A DNA stretch of 64,000 nt from Deltaproteobacteria bacterium (GTDB lineage: Bacteria > Myxococcota_A > Polyangia > Polyangiales > Ga0077539): positions 1 to 64,000 of the forward strand of contig JAUXYJ010000069.1 of NCBI GenBank assembly GCA_030694465.1, in the 5' to 3' direction. The notes below the pieces were generated by a model. It did not search any database and was not told the DNA's origin. It saw only the letters and a program-made list of their open reading frames with translations. Numbering within the stretch: position 1 is the stretch's first letter; each line of letters opens with the position of its first letter. A program made the position numbers and the translations under genes. Shown piece after piece: positions 33,844 to 44,157 of the stretch.

Positions 33844-35805
33844 ATGACGGCTAGCCAAATCACCGATGTCGCAGCGCTTGGTTCTTCGCCCTCCGAGATG
33901 GCCGATACGCAGCCGAGTCCCGAGGGGATTCAGGGTGCAATTGACCGCGCACACGCGTCACTGCGTGCGATGCAGGGGCGCGACGGGCGCTGGGAGGGGC
34001 TTAATATCGCGGGGTCCTTTGGCACCGCGACGACGCTCGTCTTTGAGCGCTATCTGGGTGCGCTTGATCCTCGCGACGCGCGCGAAGGCGAGCGGTATCT
34101 TCGCAGCAAACAGCGCAGCGACGGGAGCGTGGGTGGCTGGGAATTTGCTCGCGAAGGCTCGCTCGATGGCACCGCGACTTGGTACGCCGGGATGCTCGCG
34201 GCGGGCGTCGCCGAGCGCGACCCGGACATGGTGCGAGCGAAGCGCTGCATCGAGTCCCTGGGCGGGATGCACAAGACCAATTTTCTGACCAAGATCGCGC
34301 TCGTGGTCTCTGGGGCGCTCGACGCCGACGCGCTGCCGAATATCCCGATCGAGGCGCTGATGCTCCCAGGGACCGATGATTTGCTCGCGAAGTTCTTTGG
34401 GGTCAACACGTTGATGCCGTTGCACACGGCGATCCCGCTCATGTGGGCGTTGCGCCGTGGGTCTCGGCCACCCTCACCTTTGCGCAACCCGATCGCGTAC
34501 GCGGCGGCACAGCGCGCGATTGACTATCTCACGACGAGGCAGGACAAATCGGGCTCATGGATTGGCGTCACGGTGATCACGCAGATGGCTGCGGCCGCGC
34601 TTGCGGGGCTCGGGGTCTCGCGCGAGGACGGACGCATCCGGCGCGCGTTGCAACACCTGGCCAGCGTGAAGAGCTACGGCCGTGAAGACCAAGTGGGGCT
34701 GTACGTTGCGCCGTTTGAGAGCGCCTTGTGGGACACAGCGCAGATCGTGCGAGTGCTGGTCGCGACCGGAATGCCTGCCAATGATCCGGCGATTAGCAAA
34801 GCGGTGGGCTTCTTGATCGACTGGCAGACCAAGACCCCTTCGCCGTGGGACTGGCAGACGCCGCCGGCGTGGGCCCCCAAAGACGGTGGGTGGCCCTTTG
34901 AGGTGGGCAATGAGAGCAACCCCGACATGGACAGCACACAGCAGGTGCTGAGCGCGTTGGTGACAGTGAGCAACGCGCTCCCTGCGCCGAGCGAAGCGCT
35001 CACGCGCTCGATTGCGCGCGCCAAAGAGTGGCTCTTGGCGATGCAGAACCCGGACGGAGGCTGGGCCGCGTTTGCGTATGGCAAGATCGCTCCGTTGCCC
35101 GGACTGATGTACTTCACTGGGCCTGACACGTTGGCGACGGTGGGGCGAATGCACCGCTGGGTACGCGCGTTGTTCAACGGCTACCAGACCATGGCGCAAT
35201 TGGGCGACCCCTCAACGGCGGACGTCGCGGGGCGCACGCTCTACACGCTCGGGCTCATGGGAATGGGTGCCCAGGACGCGCGTGTTCGCAATGCGATTTC
35301 GCTGATCGAATACCTTCACGAGCCTGTGACGGGCGCGTGGTGGGGCATGTGGGCGATTAACTATCTCCCTGCGACCGGGTACATTCTCACGGGGCTCGCG
35401 AGCGTGGGCGCAGACCTCTCGGTGCCTCAGGTACAGCGCGCGCTGCGGTTTGTGCTTGAGCACCAAAACGACGATGGCGGCTGGGGTGAGACGCCCGAGA
35501 GCTACAGCGATCCGTCGCTCGCCGGACGCGGCGCGAGCATGCGGTCGATCACGGGACTGCAGGTCTGGACGTTGAGCCTCGCGGGAGATCTTCGCGACGC
35601 CACGGTGCGACGCGCGCTCGAGCGCGGGGTGAGCTACTTGCTCGCCCATCAGCATTCTACCGGGCTTTGGTCAGACGAAATGAACCAGGGCGTGATGATG
35701 CCGAACATCGCGTACTACTACAACAGCACGTTCTCGACCTACCTCGCGCTTGAAGCGTTGGCCGCGTATCGCGAGCACGCGATGCGATCGAAGAGCGAGA
35801 GCTAG
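33844..35805 (+). CDS. Squalene-hopene-type triterpene cyclase
   Basis: 653 residues, normal for squalene-hopene cyclase. Several QW repeats are visible: QGRDGRWEG, QRSDGSVGGWEF, QDKSGSWIG, QNPDGGWAAF, QNDDGGWGE. It would cyclise squalene or a related polyprene to a hopanoid-like product at the inner membrane. The usual DxDD proton-donor motif here reads D361-M-D363-S364, so the last Asp is replaced by Ser while the catalytic middle Asp remains. This could be an altered-specificity cyclase such as sporulenol or onoceroid type. I therefore withhold the symbol shc. Confidence 0.82.
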   Translation: MTASQITDVAALGSSPSEMADTQPSPEGIQGAIDRAHASLRAMQGRDGRWEGLNIAGSFGTATTLVFERYLGALDPRDAREGERYLRSKQRSDGSVGGWEFAREGSLDGTATWYAGMLAAGVAERDPDMVRAKRCIESLGGMHKTNFLTKIALVVSGALDADALPNIPIEALMLPGTDDLLAKFFGVNTLMPLHTAIPLMWALRRGSRPPSPLRNPIAYAAAQRAIDYLTTRQDKSGSWIGVTVITQMAAAALAGLGVSREDGRIRRALQHLASVKSYGREDQVGLYVAPFESALWDTAQIVRVLVATGMPANDPAISKAVGFLIDWQTKTPSPWDWQTPPAWAPKDGGWPFEVGNESNPDMDSTQQVLSALVTVSNALPAPSEALTRSIARAKEWLLAMQNPDGGWAAFAYGKIAPLPGLMYFTGPDTLATVGRMHRWVRALFNGYQTMAQLGDPSTADVAGRTLYTLGLMGMGAQDARVRNAISLIEYLHEPVTGAWWGMWAINYLPATGYILTGLASVGADLSVPQVQRALRFVLEHQNDDGGWGETPESYSDPSLAGRGASMRSITGLQVWTLSLAGDLRDATVRRALERGVSYLLAHQHSTGLWSDEMNQGVMMPNIAYYYNSTFSTYLALEALAAYREHAMRSKSES

Positions 35806-35839
35806 CGCGTAATGTGCTGCAAATTCGCTCGTTGAATCA

Positions 35840-36622
35840 CTAAGGGGTGCTGTGCGCTTGGGCCGCCGCGAGCGAGCCTTCGCCCCAGACGCGCGTGATG
35901 TAGTCATCGCGACCGCTGCCCCGGCGGTAGGACTGATACGAGCCGGGGTTGGTGTGGTGGTAGTCTTGGTGGTCGTCTTCGGCGGGCCAAAACACAGGCG
36001 CATCGACGATCTCGGTGGTGATCTCGGTGGTGTACCTGCGGGCCTGCACGAGGGCCTGTTGGGAGGCAACCGCGGCGGCCCGCTGAGCGGGCGAGTGCAC
36101 AAAGATCGCAGAGCGATACTGGCGGCCGCGGTCATAGAAGGACTGATCGCGCGTGGTCGGATCGTGGATCATCCAGAAGACGCGCAAGAGCTGCTCGTAG
36201 CTGACCACGGCGGGGTCAAAGATGACGCGGACGGCCTCGGCGTGGTCGGTTCGGTGGCCGCTGACGTCGCTGTAGGTGGGACGAAGCTCGGGGCCGCCGG
36301 TGTAGCCAGAGACCGCGGCGACGACGCCCCGGACACCCTCAAACGAGGACTCGACGCACCAGAAGCAGCCCGCGGCAAACGTGGCTTCGGCGAGGCCGTT
36401 TGCAGGGGATCCGATGGCTGTCCCGAAGGTCCACGTGATGGGCGCCGGGCGCGCGGGGTTGTGCTGCGCGGCGGGATCGGTCGTGGGGGGCGCCGTGTGT
36501 GCCTCGTGTGCCTCGGGGGTCGCGGGCGGCGACGTCGCCGGGGGGACCGTGGACGAGGCGGTGTTGCGGCACGAGGCAGCCACAGAGAGCAGCGCGAACG
36601 CGAGCGAGTGGAGGGTGTGCAC
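35840..36622 (-). CDS. msrA: Peptide methionine sulfoxide reductase A, lipoprotein form
   Basis: 260 residues. A signal peptide with lipobox-like end (LLSVAASC18) and a Pro/Ala/Thr linker precede a full MsrA domain. The catalytic motif is GC86FWC89 in TFAAGCFWCVE, with SGYTGG, DHAEAVRVIFDP, YRSAIF and EDDHQDY. It reduces S-methionine sulfoxide in exported proteins. The linker is encoded by a palindrome copy (GGCGACGTCGCC at 36528-36539). It is transcribed away from glnB. Confidence 0.9.
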   Translation of the reverse strand: MHTLHSLAFALLSVAASCRNTASSTVPPATSPPATPEAHEAHTAPPTTDPAAQHNPARPAPITWTFGTAIGSPANGLAEATFAAGCFWCVESSFEGVRGVVAAVSGYTGGPELRPTYSDVSGHRTDHAEAVRVIFDPAVVSYEQLLRVFWMIHDPTTRDQSFYDRGRQYRSAIFVHSPAQRAAAVASQQALVQARRYTTEITTEIVDAPVFWPAEDDHQDYHHTNPGSYQSYRRGSGRDDYITRVWGEGSLAAAQAHSTP

Positions 36623-36798
36623 GGGGGACCTACGTGACGGGAGGTGAAATGGTTTTGTAGGGGCTCATGGCGACAAAGTTGGGCATGAGTTCACGCGGCG
36701 TTCACGGAGCGAGGTGTAGGACATGGGCCGCGGTGGCGAGCGCCGGTGGTGTGGACACACTGTGCACGGAGCACAGGCAAAACAGCGAAGAAAGTTGA

Positions 36799-37146
<348 letters not shown>

Positions 37147-37204
37147 AAGCAAATTCTCAGTAATTTATTTCAATCACATTCTCTACGAAAGAAGCAGTAC
37201 AGCG

Positions 37205-38614
37205 ATGCAGCCCAAGGACGCGATCGAGCTCGGACGCAAACACAACGTCATGATGGTGGACCTGAAGTTCTGTGACCTCTTCGGGCAGTGGCAGCACACG
37301 AGCGTGCCGTTTCACCGCTTGACCGAAGAGGCGTTTGAAGAGGGTTTTGGCTTCGACGGCAGCTCCATCCGCGGATGGAAGGCCATCAACGAGTCGGACA
37401 TGCTCTTGTTGCCCGAGGCGGGCACCTCGCGCCTCGAGCCCTTCACCGCAGAGCCCACGCTCTCGCTCATTTGCAACATCGTGGACCCGATCACGCGCCA
37501 GTCGTACGGGCGTGATCCTCGGTATATTGCACGCAAAGCCGAGGCGTATCTCAAGAGCACGGGCATCGCGGACACCTGCTACTGCGGCCCCGAAGCAGAG
37601 TTCTTTGTCTTCGACGACGTGCGCTACGAGGTCAAACAGAACGAGCAGTTCTTCTCGGTCGACAGCGAAGAAGCCTCGTGGAACTCGGGCACCGGCGAGC
37701 GCAACCTCGGCTACACGATCCGCGCAAAGGGCGGGTATTTTCCTGTCGCTCCGCACGACCGCTTGATGGACCTGCGCACCGAGATGGTGCGCTGCATGGA
37801 GTCAGTCGGCATCGAGATCGAGACGTCGCATCACGAGGTCGCGACAGCGGGTCAGTGCGAGATCGACATGAAGTTCGACTCGCTCGTGACCATGGCCGAC
37901 AAGCTCATGTGGTTTAAGTACGCGGTCAAAAACGTCGCGCTGAAGAACGGCCGCAGCGCCACGTTTATGCCCAAGCCGCTCTATGGCGACAATGGCTCGG
38001 GCATGCACGTGCACCAGTCCCTCTGGAAGAACGGCAAGCCCTTGTTTGCGGGCGACGGCTACGCAGGGATGTCCGAGATGGCGATGCACTACATCGCGGG
38101 GATTCTCAAGCACGCCAAGGCGCTCAACGCCCTGACCAATCCCACGGTAAACAGCTATCGCCGCTTGGTCCCCGGCTACGAAGCGCCGGTTAACCTCGCG
38201 TACTCGTCGCGCAACCGCTCGGCGTCGATTCGTATCCCGATGTTCTCGGCGAGCCCGAAGAGCAAGCGCATCGAGGTGCGGTTTCCGGACCCCTCTTGCA
38301 ACGGTTACCTCGCGTTTGCCGCGCTCATGATGGCCGGCCTCGACGGCGTGATGAACCGCTTGTCCCCAGGCGACGCGCTCGACAAGGACATCTATTCGCT
38401 CTCGCCCGAAGAAGCCAAGAGTGTTCCGCAGGTCGCGGGCTCGCTGCCCGAGGCCCTCGCGGCGCTCGAAGCGGACCACGAGTTCTTGCTCAAGGGCGAC
38501 GTGTTTACCAAAGATCTGCTCGAGACATGGATCGAGTACAAGCGCTCGGCCGAGATCGACCCCATCCGTCTGCGCCCCACGCCGATGGAGTACTCGCTCT
38601 ACTACGACGTGTGA
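37205..38614 (+). CDS. glnA: Glutamine synthetase type I
   Basis: 469 residues, a normal GSI-beta length. It converts glutamate and ammonia to glutamine with ATP. It has the signature [11 protein letters not shown], the ATP-site [12 protein letters not shown]-like region here [13 protein letters not shown], and [11 protein letters not shown]397 in [10 protein letters not shown] is at the canonical adenylylation position, so activity is probably regulated by GlnE. The ATG at 37205 follows GAAAGAAG, a plausible ribosome-binding site. Forms an operon with glnB. Confidence 0.96.
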   Translation: MQPKDAIELGRKHNVMMVDLKFCDLFGQWQHTSVPFHRLTEEAFEEGFGFDGSSIRGWKAINESDMLLLPEAGTSRLEPFTAEPTLSLICNIVDPITRQSYGRDPRYIARKAEAYLKSTGIADTCYCGPEAEFFVFDDVRYEVKQNEQFFSVDSEEASWNSGTGERNLGYTIRAKGGYFPVAPHDRLMDLRTEMVRCMESVGIEIETSHHEVATAGQCEIDMKFDSLVTMADKLMWFKYAVKNVALKNGRSATFMPKPLYGDNGSGMHVHQSLWKNGKPLFAGDGYAGMSEMAMHYIAGILKHAKALNALTNPTVNSYRRLVPGYEAPVNLAYSSRNRSASIRIPMFSASPKSKRIEVRFPDPSCNGYLAFAALMMAGLDGVMNRLSPGDALDKDIYSLSPEEAKSVPQVAGSLPEALAALEADHEFLLKGDVFTKDLLETWIEYKRSAEIDPIRLRPTPMEYSLYYDV

Positions 38615-38632
38615 TTTCGCTGACCGATCGCG

Positions 38633-39631
38633 CTAGGGGGTAAACCACGCGAAGTCATTGGGGCGGGCAAAATTTGCGAACGCGATGTTGATCGAGATCG
38701 ACAGCGCGCGCACGTGATGCCACCAGCCCACCGGGATCAAGAGCGCGTCTCCGGGGTTAAGCACCGCGGTCTTGTAGAGCACCTTGGGGTCATCAGGCCC
38801 GGGGCTCTCGGGATCAAAGATCGAGTACACACCCGTGCCCCCGCGGCGCAGCGCGGTCTCGGCCGGGTGCGCGAGGAGCACGCGTTTTTGCCCGTAGATC
38901 TGGCAGAACAAGATGTTCGTCGTGTCGTGATGCAGCGGCGTCACGGTGCCACTCGGACCAAACCACAGCGCCACCGATTGCTCGACGCGCGCACGATTGA
39001 GCAGCCCGTGGGACCAGTCGCAGTCGTCGTAGAGCGAGGCCATGGGGGCGCGGTCCATGTTGCGGTTGTTCGCGATGAGATAGAGGTCGTTGGACTCACC
39101 CGCAGCGATAACTCGGTCTGCAAATTCGCTCATGACCATGCGCTGCGTGTGCGCGCGAAAGTTCTGGTCGTACTTGGGGTCGCGGTCGCGGCCGAGACAC
39201 GCCTCGACCTCAAGATGACCCAACGTGGTGCGAAAATACTCGGGGCTCCATTTGGCGCACGCGGGCCACTGAGCAGCGAAGCCCTCGAGCACCACCGGCA
39301 CGTTGTGCGCGTAGTAGTGGTCGAAGAACTGGGACGCGCTCACGTCGCGTGTTCGCACGACCGTCTTGGGGTCCATGGCGCTGTGCTGAAGCGTGCGCTG
39401 CATGCGCGCGAGCAGCGCCAAGCGCGCGGTCTCGGCGCGGCTCTCTCGCAAGAGGTCTATCGCGCCCGAGGCCCAGAGCGTCGCCAGAGCGAGCTCGGCG
39501 CTCGGTTGTGAGAGCCCCTCTTGCACAAGACGCGCGATCACTGCGGCAGGTTTGACCCCGCGAGCGAGGTTGTCAATCGCCCAGCGCTGCCAGGCGGGAG
39601 AGAGCGATTCGTCCTGCAAATCAGCTGACAT
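38633..39631 (-). CDS. JmjC/cupin-like 2-oxoglutarate oxygenase
   Basis: 332 residues. The C-terminal 220 residues form a cupin_8/JmjC domain: VPVVLEGFAAQWP, then TPLHHDTTN with H234 and D236 as iron ligands and GWWHHV with H305 as the third, plus INIAF. Such enzymes hydroxylate proteins (Asn, Arg or His) or small molecules. The N-terminal 90 residues are helical, resembling a substrate-recognition or dimerisation domain. It converges on glnA with 18 bases between. The target is unknown. Confidence 0.8.
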   Translation of the reverse strand: MSADLQDESLSPAWQRWAIDNLARGVKPAAVIARLVQEGLSQPSAELALATLWASGAIDLLRESRAETARLALLARMQRTLQHSAMDPKTVVRTRDVSASQFFDHYYAHNVPVVLEGFAAQWPACAKWSPEYFRTTLGHLEVEACLGRDRDPKYDQNFRAHTQRMVMSEFADRVIAAGESNDLYLIANNRNMDRAPMASLYDDCDWSHGLLNRARVEQSVALWFGPSGTVTPLHHDTTNILFCQIYGQKRVLLAHPAETALRRGGTGVYSIFDPESPGPDDPKVLYKTAVLNPGDALLIPVGWWHHVRALSISINIAFANFARPNDFAWFTP

Positions 39632-39643
39632 TGTGACGCGATC

Positions 39644-40015
39644 TTACTCGTCTCGGCGGGGCGGGGGCATCGGCGGGGGCGGCATGGGCGGTACCGGGTC
39701 GACATCGGGCTGGCCCGCGTCGGGGCGCGGAGGGGGCATGGGTGGGGGCGGGTCGATCGCGTCGTGCCCTGCTACGTCTTCGACCGGCGGGGGTGGCATC
39801 GGAGGCGGCATGGGCATGGGCGGCGGGGGCGGCATGGGCGCGATGACGGTGTCAGGCGCGCTGTCCATGGCGGTGTGGGCGTCCGTGGCGGCGACGTCGC
39901 CGGGTGTCACCGACGGCGAGCAACCAAGGGCCGCGAGGGCGACGGCGAGCACGACCGAGCGGGTGGCCACGATGGGCTCGGTCGGCGCGGGGGTAAGCGA
40001 AGTGGGTTTGGTCAT
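39644..40015 (-). CDS. Pro-rich lipoprotein
   Basis: 123 residues: signal peptide with lipobox LAALGC, then a tail made of P-M-P-P-P repeats and D/A spacers. It is low-complexity and extended, probably a surface or periplasmic spacer. A copy of the iterated palindrome (39890-39901) encodes TPGDVAAT just after the lipobox. Twelve bases separate its stop from the JmjC-like gene start. Confidence 0.55.
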   Translation of the reverse strand: MTKPTSLTPAPTEPIVATRSVVLAVALAALGCSPSVTPGDVAATDAHTAMDSAPDTVIAPMPPPPPMPMPPPMPPPPVEDVAGHDAIDPPPPMPPPRPDAGQPDVDPVPPMPPPPMPPPRRDE

Positions 40016-40352
40016 AGCGCGTGGGACACTAGCACGGGCTGGTTGAGCGGTGGGCCGAGCGCGACCCGGCGACGTCGCCGGGTGGGCGGGGGAGTGCGGG
40101 TATGTGTCTCAGGCACACCTGCGCGGACACACGCGTGGAGCGTCGCACGGAGCACACGGCGAGCGTCGCACTCCGAGGAGAGTGTCGGGGGGAGAGTCGT
40201 TTGCGCGTGTGTTGCAGGCCGCCCACGCCGCGCGTCATCCTTTGGCGATGTTGCACAGCGTGAGCGAGCGAATCGAGCCACACGGCCCAGTCCAGCGCAT
40301 CCACGCTGCCGTAAGCGCGAGCCCCCCCGGAAGCGTTGAATCTGCAGCGCCC
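40016..40352. other. Intergenic region between divergent lipoprotein genes
   Basis: 337 bases between two divergent lipoprotein genes. It holds a 20-base palindrome at 40064-40083 with the GGCGACGTCGCC core. The open frames here are Arg-rich and look like chance frames. Both promoters must lie here, but no strong -35/-10 pair was recognised. Confidence 0.6.
40064..40083. repeat. Iterated palindrome
   Basis: Perfect 20-base palindrome ACCCGGCGACGTCGCCGGGT in the divergent intergenic region. Confidence 0.8.
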
Positions 40353-41570
40353 ATGAAGCTCATGCCTTTCACCGCTCGCTCGTGTTGCATCGCGCTCGCG
40401 CTTGTCGCCTCGTGCACAACCGCACCGCGCCGTGTCACCCAGAGCCAGCCACAGCAGCGCCCACCGACACGCGAGGTCACATTCGTACCCATGTCCGCTC
40501 CGACGCGCTCTCTCGCACCGGTCACCAACGCGCTGCGCTTGCCGGGACGCGCGCTGCTCGGGCAGGGCCCCGCCATTCAACTGCCACGCGCGTGGTTCGC
40601 AGACGACACGCTGTTCGTCACGCACGCCGAGGGCGTCGGCGGAGTGCTCCATGGAGCACTTACGCAGCACAGCGCGCAGCCGCCTTTCGCTGTCGTCTCG
40701 CGGCGCACCCTTGGCGCGTCGACCGCGCTCTCGGCCTTCGTTCAGGCAGCGTTGGCTCCGACGCACGCGGCGCTCGTGTACGTAGACATCACACAGGGAG
40801 CACGCGCTGCACGGATCGCCTTCTTTGATCGCAGCGCCACCGACGCCGGTCGCCGCGCGCGAAGTGATGTGCGCCTTGGACCCGCGCCGTCCACGTACCC
40901 CGCCGTCGCATACAACCCGCGCCTCGGTGAGTTTGGCGTCGTTTGGTCGCACGACGTTGATCTGCATTTCTCTCGCTTCAGTGCAGACGGATCGTCGATC
41001 GCAGGCTCGGCCATCACGCTGCCCAACCTGGAGTTTACCTGGTCCAACGGCACGCGCTTTGTGAGCACCCGCGATGGGTGGGGCGCGCTGGTTCGAGAGA
41101 CCCACAGCGCAAACCACAAGATCGTCGCGTTTAACGCGCACAACGACGTAAGCGCACAACCGACGATCCTCAGCCAGCACGGAAGCCCCATCGAGAGTTC
41201 GCTCTCGTGGGACGGCGAACGCTTCGCGCTCGCGTGGTCGAGCAACAACGGCTTCTTCGTGATGCTTCAGGGCGACGGCCGCACGGAGGCCGTTCGAATC
41301 GCGAGCCGCGAGCACTACGCAGGCGCTCCGTCGCTCGTGTTCGACGGGACGAATCACGTGCTTGTGTGGGGCGACAATCCCGGACACAGTCGTGTGCACA
41401 TCGCCCGCATCAACCGCAGCGGCGCACTGCTCAGCAACGTCTTGTTCGCGTCGCACCCAACGGAGCACTGCTACTTCGCGTTCGTCTCTGTCGGAGGAGC
41501 AAACAATACCGTCGTGGTGACCTATCAAGTCGGACAGAACAGCGCGTACGTCGCCGAGCTCACCCAGTGA
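40353..41570 (+). CDS. Hypothetical lipoprotein, propeller-like
   Basis: 405 residues from the ATG at 40353, chosen because it begins a lipoprotein signal (CCIALALVASC). The mature part has repeated beta units with WSHDVDLHFSRFSADG, WDGERFALAWSSNNGFFV and FDGTNHVLVWGDN, a common layout of myxobacterial surface beta-propellers. No enzyme motif. It stops 70 bases before a stretch of decayed minus-strand frames. Confidence 0.6.
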   Translation: MKLMPFTARSCCIALALVASCTTAPRRVTQSQPQQRPPTREVTFVPMSAPTRSLAPVTNALRLPGRALLGQGPAIQLPRAWFADDTLFVTHAEGVGGVLHGALTQHSAQPPFAVVSRRTLGASTALSAFVQAALAPTHAALVYVDITQGARAARIAFFDRSATDAGRRARSDVRLGPAPSTYPAVAYNPRLGEFGVVWSHDVDLHFSRFSADGSSIAGSAITLPNLEFTWSNGTRFVSTRDGWGALVRETHSANHKIVAFNAHNDVSAQPTILSQHGSPIESSLSWDGERFALAWSSNNGFFVMLQGDGRTEAVRIASREHYAGAPSLVFDGTNHVLVWGDNPGHSRVHIARINRSGALLSNVLFASHPTEHCYFAFVSVGGANNTVVVTYQVGQNSAYVAELTQ

Positions 41571-41643
41571 AAGTGCACGTTGCGCGGACCGAGACGAGGC
41601 GTCGACTGCGGTCGTGATCGCGCGGAGCGAACGGCTGAGAGAC

Positions 41644-41930
41644 CTACCGAGCACACTCGAGGCGATACACGAGCTTCACCAAGCCGCTGGGATATCCGCG
41701 GGATGAGGTCAGCGCGAGGCGCGCATGGCGCCTAGTGGAATCGAAGAGCGGGCGCCCCTCGATGGCGGTCTGTGAACGTCCACGGACGCGAAGAACTTGG
41801 CCTGCCCGTAGTTCGTGGCGTCTGCGAGCACGACGACCTGCGACTCGCGCCGGAGCCTTGCGTCCTCCAGCCATGCGAACGCGGCGATCCAGCGCTTGTT
41901 CGCTGCGAGACGCAACGCGCGCGTCTTCAG
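41644..41930 (-). pseudogene. Decayed coding fragment
   Basis: Two overlapping minus-strand frames read like parts of one protein: RALRLAANKRWIAAFAWLED and VVVLADATNYGQAKFFASVD in one, then RGRSQTAIEGRPLFDSTRR to LVKLVYRLECAR and a stop in another. A frameshift near 41770-41790 would join them. No family recognised. I read this as the 3' end of a degraded gene. Confidence 0.35.
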
Positions 41931-42151
41931 CGCGGGGCGCGAAAGGCCGACCCTACGAGCCACGCCGCGAGCGCGAAGAGACCCAACGACGCAGCGCCGA
42001 AGAGCACGCCGGTGATGGCCGTCGGCACCACGCTGTCGCTCGGCATCTCGTTGGAAAACGCATACACCAGCGCGATGACGGCCATGAGCGCGAGGGTCAA
42101 CGACGCAGCGCCAGCGGCGAGCGCGAGTACAATCTTGGCTGCAACGGGCAT
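41927..42151 (-). CDS. Small two-helix membrane protein
   Basis: 74 residues from the ATG at 42151, with two membrane helices (ALAAGAASLTLALMAVIALV and AITGVLFGAASLGLFALAAW) separated by a short acidic/serine loop (NEMPSDSVVP). The protein ends in RAPR. Family unknown. It lies between two gene remnants and may itself be orphaned. Confidence 0.5.
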   Translation of the reverse strand: MPVAAKIVLALAAGAASLTLALMAVIALVYAFSNEMPSDSVVPTAITGVLFGAASLGLFALAAWLVGSAFRAPR

Positions 42152-42194
42152 TGGGGCGAGCGCGAGCGTAGCGCGGTACGTGGCAACGGCGCAC

Positions 42195-42436
42195 GGCCGC
42201 GAGCGCGTTCAACGGCCCGGCGACTGCCTCCGGCCCCTCAAGCGGCGCCAGATGTCCGCACGACGCATCGTCCTCGATGCTCGCTGCCGGCGCGAGGCGC
42301 GCGACGTTCACCATGCGCTCGACCGGGTAGAGCTTGTCCTTGCCGCCCACCGAGATCGTCGTTGGCACACGCATCCGCGGCAAGATCTCTTGCGGCCCCA
42401 CGAATCGGGTCAGGACCGTCTGCGCGATGGTCGCTG
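42195..42436 (-). pseudogene. C-terminal remnant of an alpha/beta hydrolase
   Basis: Read on the minus strand, about 75 residues match the end of an alpha/beta hydrolase: LPRMRVPTTISVGGKDKLYP includes the strand before the acid residue, and SCGHLAPLEGPEAVAGPL holds the catalytic His (GH). Upstream the frame meets a stop near 42436 and there is no nucleophile elbow. The 5' two-thirds of the gene are gone. The break coincides with the 5' end of the divergent subtilase, which lacks its signal peptide. Confidence 0.5.
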
Positions 42437-44090
42437 CGGCGCTTCAGACTGCGCCGGTTGTGTATGCGCGCGTCACGCCCACCACGCTTGCGGCCCTCGC
42501 CGAGGTCGAGGGCGTGCAGCAGCTAAGCATCGCAGGGGGCGTGCCGCAGAGCGAAACCACGACGGCAGACATCCGGTACATGACAAGGTCAGGAGCCCTG
42601 ATTAACAAGGGATTTCGCGGCCAACCGCTCAATGGCATCCAGTGGCAGGTCGCCGTGATTGAGAGCCGTGCGGGCAACGCAACTAACAATTTTCTTGCGA
42701 CCGATCACGTCGCATTTCGGACACCCTCGGGGGCCTCACGCATCGTCAAGAACGTTGGCTGCTTCACCACGCTCGCGGGCGTGCTTTGTGGACCCAGCAC
42801 CAACCTCGGGGGTATGGACTCGGACAATTCGCACGGTACTCGTATCACTGCGGCCATCGCGGGGAGCATTGAGGGCGGGCAAGATCCTGTGTTTGCGGGG
42901 ACAAACACACCCGACCCAATTCGCCGTAGCGGTCCTGCCAGCGAAGCCGCGATCGCGTACTACTCAGGCGACTCATGTGCCGCGATCGCCAAGTCCATCG
43001 ATCTCGCTGTGCTCGACGGTGCGCAGGTGATCAACATGTCGCTCGGGCTTGATGTCGTGCCGGGCAACTTTTGCCGTCGCACGATGGACTGCGGCGGGGT
43101 CAACGCGGCGCTTCGTAGCGCGTTGGCTGCCGGGGTCCTCGTCTTCAAGAGCTCAGGCAACTACAACAGCGCGATCAATCCGCCGTGTTCGCTCTCGTAT
43201 CCCGCGTGGCGCCCTGAGGTGGTCTCGATTGTCTCCGTCGTCCCTGACCCGGCGGCTTTTGCTAGTCCCAGCATCTTCTCGATGATCCCCGAGGACACTA
43301 CATCGCATGGTGGCATGTCGATCCGCTACGCGGGCGGCTTCATGGAGACCATGAGCGCCGTAGGACTCGCAGCACCCACCAACATCGCCAACGTGCCCTT
43401 CTTTGGGCCCGCGATGTATCGGCCCGACCCCACGCCCCCCTCGACCTGGAAAACTCTGGGCAATCATCGTTCGCCACTGCGGTGGCGACGGGCGGTGCGG
43501 TGATCTTTCGGCAGGCATTTCATCAAGAGATGCCATCCGTCACGGGTGCGCTCTTGATGACCAATGTGCTGTTGCAGGGCGACTGGACGCAGTACCCGAT
43601 GTTTGAGACTTCGACGGGCGACATCTTGAGTCGTTTTGGGTTCGGCAATGTGCGCTGGCACTGGCCTTCGTTTGCCGATTTGACTGCGCCTTGGGCCTGG
43701 GAGACACGCAGCTTCTTTGTCGAGAGCGGCAAGACCTATGTGTGGCCTCTGACTGCGAATTTGCTGCCCACTCCCTACGGCACAAAACAGTTCAAGTGGG
43801 CCGTGACGTCACTGCCCACCAACCTAGACAACGTCGAGATGGACTACACCCTCCAGATCTATGACACCTGCCCTCTCCCCGGAGGCGGTGCGTCCGCCGA
43901 GCTGCTCTATCAGGACCTGAGCTTCGACATTCGCAAGCGGATCCAGCTGAGCGCATCCGACGTGTGCCCCCAGGGTCACGCCCACTGCCGCTGCCTCGAG
44001 ATGCGCGCACAGGTGTGGACCGCGCCGACTACCGGCACGTACCTCTTTAGCGCAGCCTACTCGCACAGCGGCCCCACGGACGTACACTGA
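42427..44090 (+). pseudogene. Frameshifted subtilisin-like (S8) protease
   Basis: Two frames together encode an S8 protease. The first (from an ATG at 42427) has WQVAVIESRAG at the catalytic Asp position (Glu here), then SDNSHGTRITAAIAG with the catalytic His, and INMSLGLD. The second contains SGQSSFATAVATG with the catalytic Ser, then a C-terminal beta-rich domain with several Cys. The frame change falls at a run of six C, 43435-43440; one more C would restore the frame. There is no signal peptide. The stop overlaps the start of a lipoprotein gene (TGATG). It is broken, phase-variable or a sequencing error. Confidence 0.6.
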
Positions 44091-44157
44091 TGAAATTCGC
44101 TGTGATTTTGCTTGCCTTCTTACTCATTGCACTGGCCGGCTGTGGCGACTCGGTGAC
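44089..44157 (+). repeat. 69-base direct repeat, copy 1 (lipoprotein signal)
   Basis: Encodes the start and signal peptide of the lipoprotein below (MKFAVILLAFLLIALAGC, then GDSV). Identical, base for base, to 44412-44480. Confidence 0.9.
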
